12,419 nucleotides of DNA from Thermoplasmata archaeon (GCA_021811525.1 JAJZOK010000123.1:1-12419), one strand, 5' to 3'. Shown: positions 1-9,695, counted from the stretch's first letter. Notes: generated by a model not told the origin, from the sequence alone. Program-made: numbers and translations.

Positions 1-116
1 ACAAAAAAATATGCATGAGATGCGATGCCAGAAATTCACCCAGAGCACTCAAATGCAGAAAATGCGGTTACACTGGCCTTAGACTAAAAGCGAAGGAGAG
101 AAGAGGCGGGCAGTAA
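1..116 (+). CDS. rpl40e: Ribosomal protein eL40 (L40e), 3' end only
   Basis: The window opens inside this gene. The reading frame with codons starting at base 3 gives the last 37 residues before a TAA at 114-116. They contain two CxxC knuckles (ICMRC and KCRKC) and end in a basic tail, KAKERRGGQ. This is the four-cysteine zinc-ribbon pattern of the small archaeal 60S-type protein eL40, which is usually only about 50 residues long, so roughly a dozen N-terminal residues lie outside the window. It is a structural component of the large ribosomal subunit. The following purQ gene lies in the same frame only 39 bases beyond the stop, with no canonical start between, so the two are probably co-transcribed. 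Confidence 0.9.
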   Translation, partial: KKICMRCDARNSPRALKCRKCGYTGLRLKAKERRGGQ

Positions 117-155
117 ACGGACTCTGATAGTTCCCCCAGGGTAGCCATCATACGA

Positions 156-917
156 ATGGAAGGAACCAACAATGAATACGAAGCCTTCCAGTCATTCAAA
201 AGAGTTGGCGTTGAGCCAAGTTACGTTCACGTAAATGAGCTCAGGAGAAAATCAGTTTCCCTTGAAGACTTTTCCTCGATTTTTCTGCCTGGCGGCTTTT
301 CTGCCGGCGATTATATCAGGGCAGGCGTGATTCTCGCAAATAGGATTGCAAGTTCCTCCCTGCCTGATCTGATAAAATTTATAGACACGGGAAAGCCAGT
401 CATAGGAGTGTGCAATGGCTTCCAGGTTCTGTGCGAACTTGGATTCCTTCCTGGGTGGAACTATGAGAACCAGAGGGAAATAGTGCTCGGCCAGAACACT
501 TCCAACAGGTATGAATGCCGATACACTTACATAAAAATCACTTCAAAGAACAAGATTTTTGCAAGCTTTTTCAAAGAAGGAGAACCATATCTTGTTCCAG
601 TGGCACATGCAGAGGGCAAGATCCAGATACAAAAGAAAGGGGGAAATCTAGAAAGGCTTTTGGAACAGGACCAGGTCCTTTTCAGGTACTCTGACCCAAA
701 TGGGAACTTTGGCACATATCCATGGAACCCAAACGGTTCCGATCATGACATCGCCGCAATATCAAATGAGGGTGGAAATGTCATAGGGCTTATGCCTCAT
801 CCTGAAAGAATGTTCTACAGGTACAGGAATGCAGACAAGGCCATCTTTGGGGAACCAGCCATAGGAGAAATCTTCTTCAAGGCCATCAAACAATATATTG
901 CAAAAATAGGCTACTGA
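156..917 (+). CDS. purQ: Phosphoribosylformylglycinamidine synthase, glutaminase subunit PurQ
   Basis: This is the glutamine amidotransferase subunit of FGAM synthase. It releases ammonia from glutamine for the PurL subunit in the fourth step of de novo purine synthesis, in the cytoplasm. Numbered from the ATG at 156, the class I glutaminase triad is visible: Cys86 in GVCNGFQ, and His215 and Glu217 in LMPHPER. FLPGGFSAGDYIRAG (44-57) and NPNGSDHDIAAI (191-202) are also typical of PurQ. The start is doubtful. The codons before the ATG read R-V-A-I-I-R, which continues the family's first beta strand into MEGTN, yet the frame holds no ATG, GTG or TTG back to the rpl40e stop at 114-116. Full-length PurQ may therefore start at a non-canonical codon such as ACG 117, ATC 147 or ATA 150. 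The 3' end overlaps the convergent UPF0200 gene by 7 bases. Confidence 0.93.
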   Translation: MEGTNNEYEAFQSFKRVGVEPSYVHVNELRRKSVSLEDFSSIFLPGGFSAGDYIRAGVILANRIASSSLPDLIKFIDTGKPVIGVCNGFQVLCELGFLPGWNYENQREIVLGQNTSNRYECRYTYIKITSKNKIFASFFKEGEPYLVPVAHAEGKIQIQKKGGNLERLLEQDQVLFRYSDPNGNFGTYPWNPNGSDHDIAAISNEGGNVIGLMPHPERMFYRYRNADKAIFGEPAIGEIFFKAIKQYIAKIGY

Positions 918-1444
918 GTCAAAAGGAATTCCCGGGCTTTTTCCTTGAATTCCTCCAAGGTTCCGTCATTCACTATCATATGGTCGGCAAGCGAGATTGT
1001 CCTTCCTATACCCCAGCCAAGTTCCCTGTCGTCTCTCTGCTCGAGTTCCGGCTCATTCTTCACGTCATCGATCCTGTTTCTCTTCAGAATTCTCCTCAGT
1101 CGCTCATCACGGTTGGTATAGATGGCTATAACAACTGCATCAACAAAATGGGACTTGAAGTACTCCAGTTCCTCCATGTTCCTGAGACCATCAACCACTG
1201 TCTTTTCTGGATTAGATATATTCTCGCTGGTTCTCTTGGCCCAAATATCCATCCCTTTTTCAAGTCTCTCTCTTGTTGCGAATGCGCCAATTTCCTTGTC
1301 AACCATTTTAATCCCGGATCTGCTGGCATAGGCCTTTACAGTATCCCCCATGTGAACATCTTTGAATCCCAGTAACTTTGCCACTTTCACGAATTCGTCT
1401 TTCCCGGAGCCGGGCATTCCTGTAACTATTATCACAGAGTTCAC
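911..1444 (-). CDS. UPF0200 family P-loop nucleotide kinase-like protein
   Basis: This 177-residue protein has a Walker A loop right at the N-terminus (GMPGSGKD, residues 9-16). The helical lid-like region follows, then VVDGLRN (83-89), an arginine-rich stretch (ERLRRILKRNR), RDDRELGWGIG (137-147) and ADHMIVND (153-160). This order matches the archaeal UPF0200 family, which resembles adenylate kinase and dephospho-CoA kinase in fold. The true substrate is not known to me, so I give no gene symbol. The start codon is GTG. It overlaps the stop of the upstream 97-residue gene as GTGA, a classic translationally coupled junction. Its 3' end overlaps the tail of purQ by 7 bases on the other strand. 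I am sure of the family and unsure of the reaction. Confidence 0.86.
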   Translation of the reverse strand: MNSVIIVTGMPGSGKDEFVKVAKLLGFKDVHMGDTVKAYASRSGIKMVDKEIGAFATRERLEKGMDIWAKRTSENISNPEKTVVDGLRNMEELEYFKSHFVDAVVIAIYTNRDERLRRILKRNRIDDVKNEPELEQRDDRELGWGIGRTISLADHMIVNDGTLEEFKEKAREFLLTQ

Positions 1445-1734
1445 CTGAAGAGGAACCCCATTCCGCCTTCAGCCCTTGATTCTTCATCTTTGATCATTTT
1501 GTAGACTTCCTCAGCCTTGGATTTCTCAAGCAGCGTCAAATTGTCCTTGAAAAGTTCAGAAAGTCTCCTGTTCGCTTCCTCGCTGCCTTCATAAAGCAGA
1601 AGAATTTTGTCATTGTCTAGCCCGAACGATGCGGTATCCTTCTCAGTGATTGCCTGCCTGCCGATAATGTCATCCGCCAGCATTTTGGCAATTGCAGGTT
1701 TGTCGCTCTTCTTGAGCAAATAAAGTGCGTACAC
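1441..1734 (-). CDS. Uncharacterised 97-residue protein coupled to the UPF0200 gene
   Basis: I do not recognise this family. The protein is small, soluble and rich in Lys and Glu. It has a hydrophobic N-terminal strand (YALYLLKK), a KILLLYEGSEEA strand-turn-helix stretch near residues 43-54, and charged helices (RRLSELF, KAEEVYKMIKDEES) ending in a glycine-rich tail, GGMGFLFR. It has no cysteines and no membrane segment. It is a genuine gene by context: it is codon-biased like its neighbours, its TGA stop overlaps the GTG start of the UPF0200 gene, and an AT-rich TATA-like stretch lies about 27 bases before its own GTG start. That spacing suggests a leaderless transcript carrying both genes. 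An ATG at 1739-1741 on this strand is out of frame, so GTG at 1734 is the best start. Confidence 0.72.
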   Translation of the reverse strand: MYALYLLKKSDKPAIAKMLADDIIGRQAITEKDTASFGLDNDKILLLYEGSEEANRRLSELFKDNLTLLEKSKAEEVYKMIKDEESRAEGGMGFLFR

Positions 1735-1972
1735 AATCCATGAGTATGCTACCGTTAAAAATATTAATGGTTATTGTACCAACCCATAATATTTAGAGAA
1801 CGGAGGCATTTTTTACATATTCCATGGATTTATTAAAATTCTTTTAAATAAATAATAAATTTGGGAATATTATAACAGTCATATTTATAAACTTTGAACG
1901 CAATAATATTGATTAAAAACAGTTATCTAATAAAACTTTTTAATTGGCTGAGCATCCTGACCGGATAACCCT
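1735..1972. promoter_or_regulatory. AT-rich divergent promoter region, 238 bases
   Basis: This gap separates the minus-strand 97-residue gene from the plus-strand oxidoreductase operon. It is clearly more AT-rich than the surrounding genes. On the minus strand, an AT-rich TATA-like element lies at 1755-1768, about 27 bases before the GTG at 1734. On the plus strand there are two candidates: a canonical TTTATAAA at 1884-1891, predicting a leader of roughly 55 bases, and TAAAACTTTTTAA at 1931-1943, predicting a leader of about ten bases before the ATG at 1973. I see no reading frame of note, no tRNA and no strong hairpin here. The promoter calls are by position and composition only. Confidence 0.55.
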
Positions 1973-4787
<2,815 letters not shown>

Positions 4788-4825
4788 ATTTCTCTTTTTT
4801 ATTCCCAATTTTAATTTTTTAATTC
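4788..4825 (+). terminator. T-rich transcription terminator after the oxidoreductase operon
   Basis: Directly after the beta-subunit stop, the plus strand carries several T runs, the longest two of six each (in CTCTTTTTTATT and in TAATTTTTTAAT), with no stable hairpin. Archaeal RNA polymerase commonly terminates at such oligo-T tracts. The next gene is convergent, so a stop here makes sense. I see no comparable T run on the minus strand for the LysE gene. Confidence 0.6.
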
Positions 4826-4841
4826 TAACACAATTAAGGCA

Positions 4842-5438
4842 CTATAGTGAGGAAATTATACCAGACAGTGCAAGATATATGAAGAGTACACCGAAGAATC
4901 CAAGGGACAGAACGCTGAACATTTTTATGGCATATCTCACCTTTGCGCCATATCTGACTGATGCCTTGTATATCAATGTAGCAATGAAAAATACCCATGC
5001 CAGGATCCCAACGAACAGGAAGACTATAGTCAGATAACCAAATTTCTGGAACACGCTTAGACCCGCTGTAAACCACCAGCCAATCTGCATGGGGTTGATC
5101 AGGCCAATGGTGAGGCCCGCAACATATCCTGATCCTTCCGTAGCCTTTGCCTCGCCTGTTTCTCTTGATCGGTATATTGCTACGGAAAGGTAAAAGAAGA
5201 AAATAGAGCCCAGGATGAATATATAATTGTTGAACCTGGAAATATTTGTAACTTGACCGAAAACAAGAATGACAATCATTAGGATAAAATCTGCAGTCAT
5301 TGCCCCGAGGCCAACTGAAATTCCATTCCATATGGATCTGGTAGCCCTGTCGACAAGAATCGCCGTAACTGGCCCTGGAGGCCCGGCCAGTGATACGCCA
5401 AGGAGAATTCCCAGCAAGGCAAGCAGATATATTACCAA
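4842..5438 (-). CDS. LysE/RhtB family amino-acid exporter
   Basis: This 198-residue membrane protein has about six hydrophobic segments (approximately residues 3-28, 37-62, 69-88, 104-125, 133-157 and 170-195). The LysE-type signature GVSLAGPPGPVTA lies in the first segment (14-26), with a second conserved INPMQIGWW motif near 114-122. Families of this kind export amino acids or related small molecules across the plasma membrane; the substrate cannot be told from sequence. The start is TTG at 5438. There is an in-frame TAG three codons upstream and no ATG or GTG before the signature, so TTG is nearly forced. The gene is divergent from a methyltransferase gene. Its 3' end is convergent with the oxidoreductase operon, 54 bases away. 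Confidence 0.87.
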   Translation of the reverse strand: MVIYLLALLGILLGVSLAGPPGPVTAILVDRATRSIWNGISVGLGAMTADFILMIVILVFGQVTNISRFNNYIFILGSIFFFYLSVAIYRSRETGEAKATEGSGYVAGLTIGLINPMQIGWWFTAGLSVFQKFGYLTIVFLFVGILAWVFFIATLIYKASVRYGAKVRYAIKMFSVLSLGFFGVLFIYLALSGIISSL

Positions 5439-5468
5439 CGCGATCTACATCGGGATGTGCATCCTGCC

Positions 5469-5480
5469 ATTAAATTTAAT
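5469..5480. promoter_or_regulatory. Palindromic AT element shared by two divergent genes
   Basis: ATTAAATTTAAT is a perfect 12-base palindrome. Its centre is 36 bases before the TTG of the LysE gene and 39 bases before the ATG of the methyltransferase gene, almost exactly midway between the two starts. It is the only TATA-like element in the gap, so it may serve as a promoter in both directions. Confidence 0.5.
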
Positions 5481-5513
5481 GCGGGAAACTGCATTTCTTG
5501 AGAGAGGAAGAGA

Positions 5514-6155
5514 ATGATCAAACCTGACTTTACCGGAAAAGAGAAGATCCTACAATTCCTGGAATGCACTGATGCTGAGGTCTTAAATTCATTCGAACAG
5601 GCTTCAAAGATTGTTGAATATGTGGAATCCCGAATAGGCGGAAAGAATTACTGGCAGGTTTCAGGATCGGAACTTTGCTGGCTTTATACAGGTGTCAAGA
5701 TGATGAGGGCACCACTAGTTGCAGAAACAGGTGTAGGCCCCGGAAGTACTTCGACTGCAATTTTAGATGCTTCTTCAGAATTCAGGGGAAGGCTCTTCAG
5801 TTTTGACCTGGGACAGAAGTACGGTGAAGATGAGGAAATGCCAGTTGGGTTCCTCGTTCCTGAGAAGTTCAGGGATCGGTGGTCACTGGTTCTTGGAGAC
5901 ACAAAGAATACCCTGGAAAGCAAATTAAGCTATTTCGGCCCATTTGATATCTTTTTCCACGATTCGGAACACACCTATGAGCATGTAACGTGGGAACTTG
6001 AAACCGCACTGAAAAACCTGAGGAAAAAATTCCTCATTGTTGTTGATAACTATGACTGGACCACAGCACCCGATGATTTCGCTGAAAAACATGGTCTCAC
6101 ACTGGTGAAAGTTGCGGACGACATGTGCTTCATCTTCAGGGAAAAATTCGTTTGA
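5514..6155 (+). CDS. Class I SAM-dependent methyltransferase, substrate unknown
   Basis: The 213-residue protein shows a Rossmann-type methyltransferase core. Motif I is VAETGVGPGSTSTA (69-82), the acidic end of the second strand is FSFDLG (96-101), and GDT (128-130) fits the adenine-side region. FFHDSEHTYEHVTWELE (147-163) followed by VVDNYD (177-182) resembles the Methyltransf_24 group of cephalosporin-hydroxylase-like methyltransferases. What it methylates is not evident. The ATG start has a purine-rich Shine-Dalgarno stretch, GAGGAAG, at 5504-5510, three bases before it. The gene is divergent from the LysE exporter and ends two bases before the convergent cdc6 gene, so there is no room for a separate terminator. 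Family assignment is fair; function is open. Confidence 0.75.
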   Translation: MIKPDFTGKEKILQFLECTDAEVLNSFEQASKIVEYVESRIGGKNYWQVSGSELCWLYTGVKMMRAPLVAETGVGPGSTSTAILDASSEFRGRLFSFDLGQKYGEDEEMPVGFLVPEKFRDRWSLVLGDTKNTLESKLSYFGPFDIFFHDSEHTYEHVTWELETALKNLRKKFLIVVDNYDWTTAPDDFAEKHGLTLVKVADDMCFIFREKFV

Positions 6156-6157
6156 TA

Positions 6158-7468
6158 TTACTGGAAGTCAGCATCTGCAAAGTTTGAAAGCTTATTCTCC
6201 AGTTCACGGTCTGTGAGGTTTCTTTCCTCCTTATTCCCAAAAACATTTTCAAAACGGGACTGCCTCACGATTCTAGACCCCTGGAACATGGAAAGGTTCT
6301 CGTCTTCCAGCAGGTGTTTTTTGAATAGGTCAAGCTGCCCCATGACCTTTATGAATCTTGTTCGTCCGTATCTTCCCATGCTTCTAGTGGTAGCGGAAAG
6401 AAGGCCGAAGTCTTCCAGTTCAGAAAGGATGTCGCTTACCCTCCGGCTTGTAAGAGACATGAAACCCAGTTCATTGCATATGTTCCTGTAGTTCTCATAT
6501 ATCTCACCAGTTATCATGAGCTTGCTGCTCAGTTCCTGTGTGACAACGGCGCTCAGTAGAACAATTTTGCTCTGCAGCGGGAGTGTCTTAATGGCTTCCT
6601 TTACCACATCCATTTCAAACTTGTCCCTGGCCTCATAAATTTCCTTGTCAGTGATGGTCTTCCTGCTCTCTCGCATAGCTATCTCTATGGATATTCTCAT
6701 GAGATCAAGTGCTTTTCGCGCATCCCCGTGCTCCTGTGCACCCAGTGCAGCACAAAGGTTGATAGCTGATTCCTCAACCACATTTGCTTTTACCACGCCC
6801 TTAAGCCGGAAGGAAATGATATCTCTGAGGTCGGAGGCGTTATATGGCGAGAAAAGAATGCTTTCCTGGTTCATTCTGCTTCTTATCCTCGGTTCCAGGC
6901 CGTCGAGAATGTTTGCGTCATTTGTAATGCCAATGAGGGAAGTCCTGGATGAAGTGGAATCATCGATTACCTTGAGCAGTACATAAAGTGAATCTCCGCC
7001 ATTCTTCTGGAGGAGCCTGTCAATTTCGTCAAGGACAAGCACATAATATCCGCCTTTTCCGTTTATCCTCGCAATAAGCTCGCTGTAGATTCTGTCCAGT
7101 GGCCACCCCATGGGCGGGATGAGATCATCTTTGCCTTCGGACAGCTCGTTTACAAGAGTGGTGAGTATGGAATAAGGTGAATCATGAACCTGGCAGTTTA
7201 CAAAGCAGACTCTCACCTTCTCCCCTGCTGCTTCAGACAGCATTTTTGTAACATATTGTGTTGTGGAAGTCTTGCCGGTCCCGGTCTTGCCATATATGAG
7301 AATATTGGATGGCCTGGAATTGCGCATGATGCTGCTCAGTATCCGTACAATATGATCAATTTCAGTTTCCCTGTGGGGAAAAGATTCAGGTACATATGAA
7401 CCGCTTAAACGCCCGAGATCACCTGCCAGCAGGTCAGAAGAACCTGAATATTTTGAAAATAAATTCAT
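6158..7468 (-). CDS. cdc6: Orc1/Cdc6-family replication initiator
   Basis: This 436-residue AAA+ protein recognises replication origins and helps load the MCM helicase. Visible parts, in order, are the N-terminal PESFPHRETEID (28-38), Walker A GKTGTGKT (60-67), Walker B VLVLDEID (143-150), sensor 1 ITND (181-184), the arginine-containing LEPRIRSRM (191-199), and sensor 2 in HGDARKALDL (248-257, Arg251). A C-terminal winged-helix domain follows from about residue 290, with SRRVSDILSELEDFGLL as its likely recognition region. All key ATPase residues are intact. The ATG start is clear. folC lies 85 bases upstream on the same strand, so the two could be co-transcribed, although a TATA-like CTTTTAGTAC (minus strand, 7503-7512) offers cdc6 its own promoter. 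No obvious cluster of origin recognition boxes flanks the gene within this window. Confidence 0.95.
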   Translation of the reverse strand: MNLFSKYSGSSDLLAGDLGRLSGSYVPESFPHRETEIDHIVRILSSIMRNSRPSNILIYGKTGTGKTSTTQYVTKMLSEAAGEKVRVCFVNCQVHDSPYSILTTLVNELSEGKDDLIPPMGWPLDRIYSELIARINGKGGYYVLVLDEIDRLLQKNGGDSLYVLLKVIDDSTSSRTSLIGITNDANILDGLEPRIRSRMNQESILFSPYNASDLRDIISFRLKGVVKANVVEESAINLCAALGAQEHGDARKALDLMRISIEIAMRESRKTITDKEIYEARDKFEMDVVKEAIKTLPLQSKIVLLSAVVTQELSSKLMITGEIYENYRNICNELGFMSLTSRRVSDILSELEDFGLLSATTRSMGRYGRTRFIKVMGQLDLFKKHLLEDENLSMFQGSRIVRQSRFENVFGNKEERNLTDRELENKLSNFADADFQ

Positions 7469-7472
7469 GCGA

Positions 7473-7482
7473 TTACCGGTAA
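7473..7482. promoter_or_regulatory. Perfect palindrome just before the cdc6 start
   Basis: TTACCGGTAA is a perfect 10-base palindrome lying 5 to 14 bases before the cdc6 ATG, between it and the TATA-like element at 7503-7512. That position suits an operator or an initiator-binding site. It contributes to GGTAAATT (7478-7485), an 8-base word also present beside the AbrB-like gene start. A function is inferred from position only. Confidence 0.35.
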
Positions 7483-7553
7483 ATTACGCATAGGGGTTGG
7501 GAGTACTAAAAGGTTTTTTGACCAGAAACATAAACCAATACTTGATCAAAAGC

Positions 7554-8849
7554 TTAATCTGCAGCATAAGGCATGACGGGTGCCTTTTCATGTTCCATTA
7601 TGACCCCAACCAGGTAAAGTGAGCCTGCAACGAGCACAAAATCAGAAGTTGCAATTGCCTTTTCATACGCTTCCAATGGGTCGTCAATGACCACTGGATC
7701 CTTGAAGATCCCTTCGGCCATTTTAGCCAGTGTGCCTGCTGGAATTGCCCTCAATGGCTCATCAGGTGTGGTGAATATTGCCTTTCCTGAAATCATCCGC
7801 ATTATTCTGAGGAAAGAGAAAGCGTCCTTGTCTGAAAGCATTCCAAGCAGTAATGTGGGGGACTTTACCTTGAGTTTTTCCATTGAAATTCTAAGTGCGT
7901 TGGCGGCAGGGGGGTTGTGGGCGCCGTCAACCATGACTACAGGATCCTTCCTGACAATATCCATCCTTCCGGGCCATCTAGTTCTTGAGATCCCCTTTTC
8001 GATTTCCTTCTCGCTGAATGTGTCCGCTTCCGAATTTTCAACAGCAAGTATGGCGGTACATATGTTTCCAGGCTGAAAACGGCCAACCATTGAAGTGTCT
8101 ATTCTGTATTCGCTTGAAGGTGTGCTTAAATTAAACCTGCTTCCACGTAAATCCTGCTCCAGTTCGGTGATCCTGCAGACTGACGGAGAATGTATGAAAG
8201 ATGAGTTCCTGGAATCCGCAATCTTTCTTACGGTTTCGATCACTTCCCTCTTGGTGTCACCCAGTACAACCGGCCTGCCAGGTTTCACAATTCCAGCTTT
8301 TTCACTGGCAATGGATGTCAGCGAGCACCCTAGTTTGTCTGCATGCTCGTATCCCACCTGAGTAATAACGCTAACCTCAGGTTCAATTATGTTTGTCGAG
8401 TCAAGCCTTCCACCGAGCCCGACCTCTATACTCGCATATTTGACATTCTTGTCTGCGAAGTGCTGAAATGCCATGATTGTTGAAGCCTCGAAGAAAGTAG
8501 GATTCCTGTTTTTGGCGGAAAGTTCCTCTATCAAAGGCCTGTTTCCCTGTATGAACTTAATTATCTCTTCATCCGTAATTTGTTCCCTTCCTGCAATTAT
8601 TCTCTCATTGAACTTTATAAGATGGGGGGATGTGTAGAGGCCAGTGTTATCTTTCTCCATGAGAATATTGTAAATGTAAGCCGAAGTGGAACCTTTTCCG
8701 TTGGTGCCTGCTATATGAAAAGAGCGGAAGTTGTTCTGTGGGTTCCCCATCAACTGGGCAAATTCCCTTGTTGCCGAAAGATCCAGCTTTATACCTTCCC
8801 TGTAAAGCCCATAAAGAAACTTCAGATCCGGAGAAAACACGAGAGCCAA
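7554..8849 (-). CDS. folC: Folylpolyglutamate / dihydrofolate synthase (FolC-like Mur ligase)
   Basis: This ATP-dependent ligase adds glutamate to folates (and, in bifunctional forms, to dihydropteroate). The Mur-ligase landmarks of FolC are present: P-loop HIAGTNGKGSTSA (45-57), TSPHLIKFNERI (73-84), EVGLGGRLDSTN (142-153), VGYEHADKLG (165-174), SEKAGIVKPG (182-191) whose Lys184 is the expected carbamylated lysine, RWPGRMDI (291-298) and VDGAHNPPAA (307-316). At 431 residues the length is typical. Sequence alone does not separate a pure folylpolyglutamate synthase from a bifunctional enzyme. The start appears to be TTG at 8849, with an in-frame TGA five codons upstream; the GTG at 8838-8840, three codons further in, is the alternative. 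cdc6 follows 85 bases downstream on the same strand. Confidence 0.93.
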   Translation of the reverse strand: MALVFSPDLKFLYGLYREGIKLDLSATREFAQLMGNPQNNFRSFHIAGTNGKGSTSAYIYNILMEKDNTGLYTSPHLIKFNERIIAGREQITDEEIIKFIQGNRPLIEELSAKNRNPTFFEASTIMAFQHFADKNVKYASIEVGLGGRLDSTNIIEPEVSVITQVGYEHADKLGCSLTSIASEKAGIVKPGRPVVLGDTKREVIETVRKIADSRNSSFIHSPSVCRITELEQDLRGSRFNLSTPSSEYRIDTSMVGRFQPGNICTAILAVENSEADTFSEKEIEKGISRTRWPGRMDIVRKDPVVMVDGAHNPPAANALRISMEKLKVKSPTLLLGMLSDKDAFSFLRIMRMISGKAIFTTPDEPLRAIPAGTLAKMAEGIFKDPVVIDDPLEAYEKAIATSDFVLVAGSLYLVGVIMEHEKAPVMPYAAD

Positions 8850-8981
8850 TGGTTTGCCTAATCAAATAGTTATTCTACAAAGAAGGGGACTACATTTGCA
8901 TTTTTGGTACAGGCTTCCTTGAAGTTGTTGAGCATTGCGGTTAAGGCAATTAAATAAATATTCCAGAGTATTCAAGAATCG
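8850..8981. promoter_or_regulatory. Divergent promoter region between folC and the AlaX-like gene
   Basis: On the plus strand, TTAAATAAATA at 8950-8960 is a good TATA box. Its centre is 27 bases before the ATG at 8982, so the AlaX-like transcript is probably leaderless. Between box and start lies a 10-base tandem repeat (8959-8968 and 8969-8978, eight of ten bases alike). On the minus strand, the region 8864-8875 is AT-rich and could serve folC weakly. No small gene is evident. Confidence 0.55.
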
Positions 8982-9695
8982 ATGGACACCAAATTGCTAT
9001 ATCTCGAAGATCAGTATCAAAAAGAAGCCACTGGAAAAGCTTTGTGGCATGAATTCACAGATTTGATAGTTGATCAGTCGGTTTTTTATCCTACCAGCGA
9101 GGGGCAGCCAAATGATAGAGGCCATGTGTACATAGACGGAACTGAGTACATTATAGTGGATACCTGGTCAGATGGAGACAGTATCCACCTTATGTCCCAT
9201 GACACTTTCCCAGACGACATTAACGGAAAAGAGGTAAAACAGGTTCTTGACTGGGACGTGAGGTACCTTCACATGAGGTTCAGAACTGCATTGAAGATAC
9301 TCAGTGGCCTTGCATACAAGATGTACGGGGCAACAATGAGGATTAACCAGACCTATGATGACAATGCATGGGTAGACCTTGAACTTGAAGAAATTACCAA
9401 GGAACAAGTGGATGAACTCTTTGCTGAAGCCAACAAGGTAGCTAGTTCTAATGCAGACACAAGTTTTTCCTATATGAGCAGGGAAGATTTCCTTAAAAAT
9501 GAGGAAATGATGAAATTATGCAAAGCAAGAGTACCAGATTACGAAAAGATCAGGATACTTCACCTAAATGGCATTCCCGACCAGATGGAATTCGGTACTA
9601 ATGTAAAGAACACCAGTGAGATAGGCGAGATTGAGTTCAAGACTAACCTTGTCAAGGGAAAAATAAGCAGAAGAATAAACATAACGCTGAAGTAA
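8982..9695 (+). CDS. AlaX-like protein lacking the zinc-binding residues
   Basis: The 237-residue protein has the layout of AlaX, the free-standing editing factor that removes mischarged amino acids (serine or glycine) from tRNA-Ala. The N-terminal barrel has VFYPTSEGQPNDRG (34-47), where true AlaX has GGGQP. The second half has the HMRFRTALKIL region (97-107) and QMEFGTNVKNTSEIG (201-215). In active AlaX these last two read HTAxH and CGGTHVxNTxEIG, holding zinc through two His, one Cys and one His. Here the aligned positions are Arg101, Lys105, Glu203 and Asn207, so all four ligands are gone although the flanking scaffold is kept. Canonical zinc-dependent editing is therefore unlikely, and the role is unknown. 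The reading frame is intact with normal codon use, so it is not decaying. Probably leaderless; it is followed by a coupled membrane-protein gene. Confidence 0.85.
   Translation: MDTKLLYLEDQYQKEATGKALWHEFTDLIVDQSVFYPTSEGQPNDRGHVYIDGTEYIIVDTWSDGDSIHLMSHDTFPDDINGKEVKQVLDWDVRYLHMRFRTALKILSGLAYKMYGATMRINQTYDDNAWVDLELEEITKEQVDELFAEANKVASSNADTSFSYMSREDFLKNEEMMKLCKARVPDYEKIRILHLNGIPDQMEFGTNVKNTSEIGEIEFKTNLVKGKISRRINITLK

Noticed and set aside
131..143. A frameshift in the CCCCC run hiding a normal purQ start
   Set aside because: I read the other two frames upstream of the run. One has no ATG, GTG or TTG back to a stop at 85-87, and the other meets TGA TAG at 125-130. No indel in the run restores a canonical start.
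980..1375. Plus-strand open frame of 131 codons
   Set aside because: It lies wholly antisense to the UPF0200 gene, whose motifs are clear. Its translation shows no recognisable domain and no ribosome binding site.
1817..1870. ATATTCC / GGAATAT inverted arms in the 1735-1972 gap
   Set aside because: Seven-base arms 40 bases apart in very AT-rich DNA are expected by chance, and they do not line up with a promoter element.
4840..4849. CACTATAGTG palindrome at the LysE gene end
   Set aside because: It spans the LysE stop codon, has no loop and no following T run, and is too short to call a terminator or site.
7469..7553. Replication origin next to cdc6
   Set aside because: Origins often lie beside archaeal cdc6 genes. 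This gap is only 85 bases, and I see neither repeated origin recognition boxes nor a long AT-rich unwinding tract. The origin may lie elsewhere.
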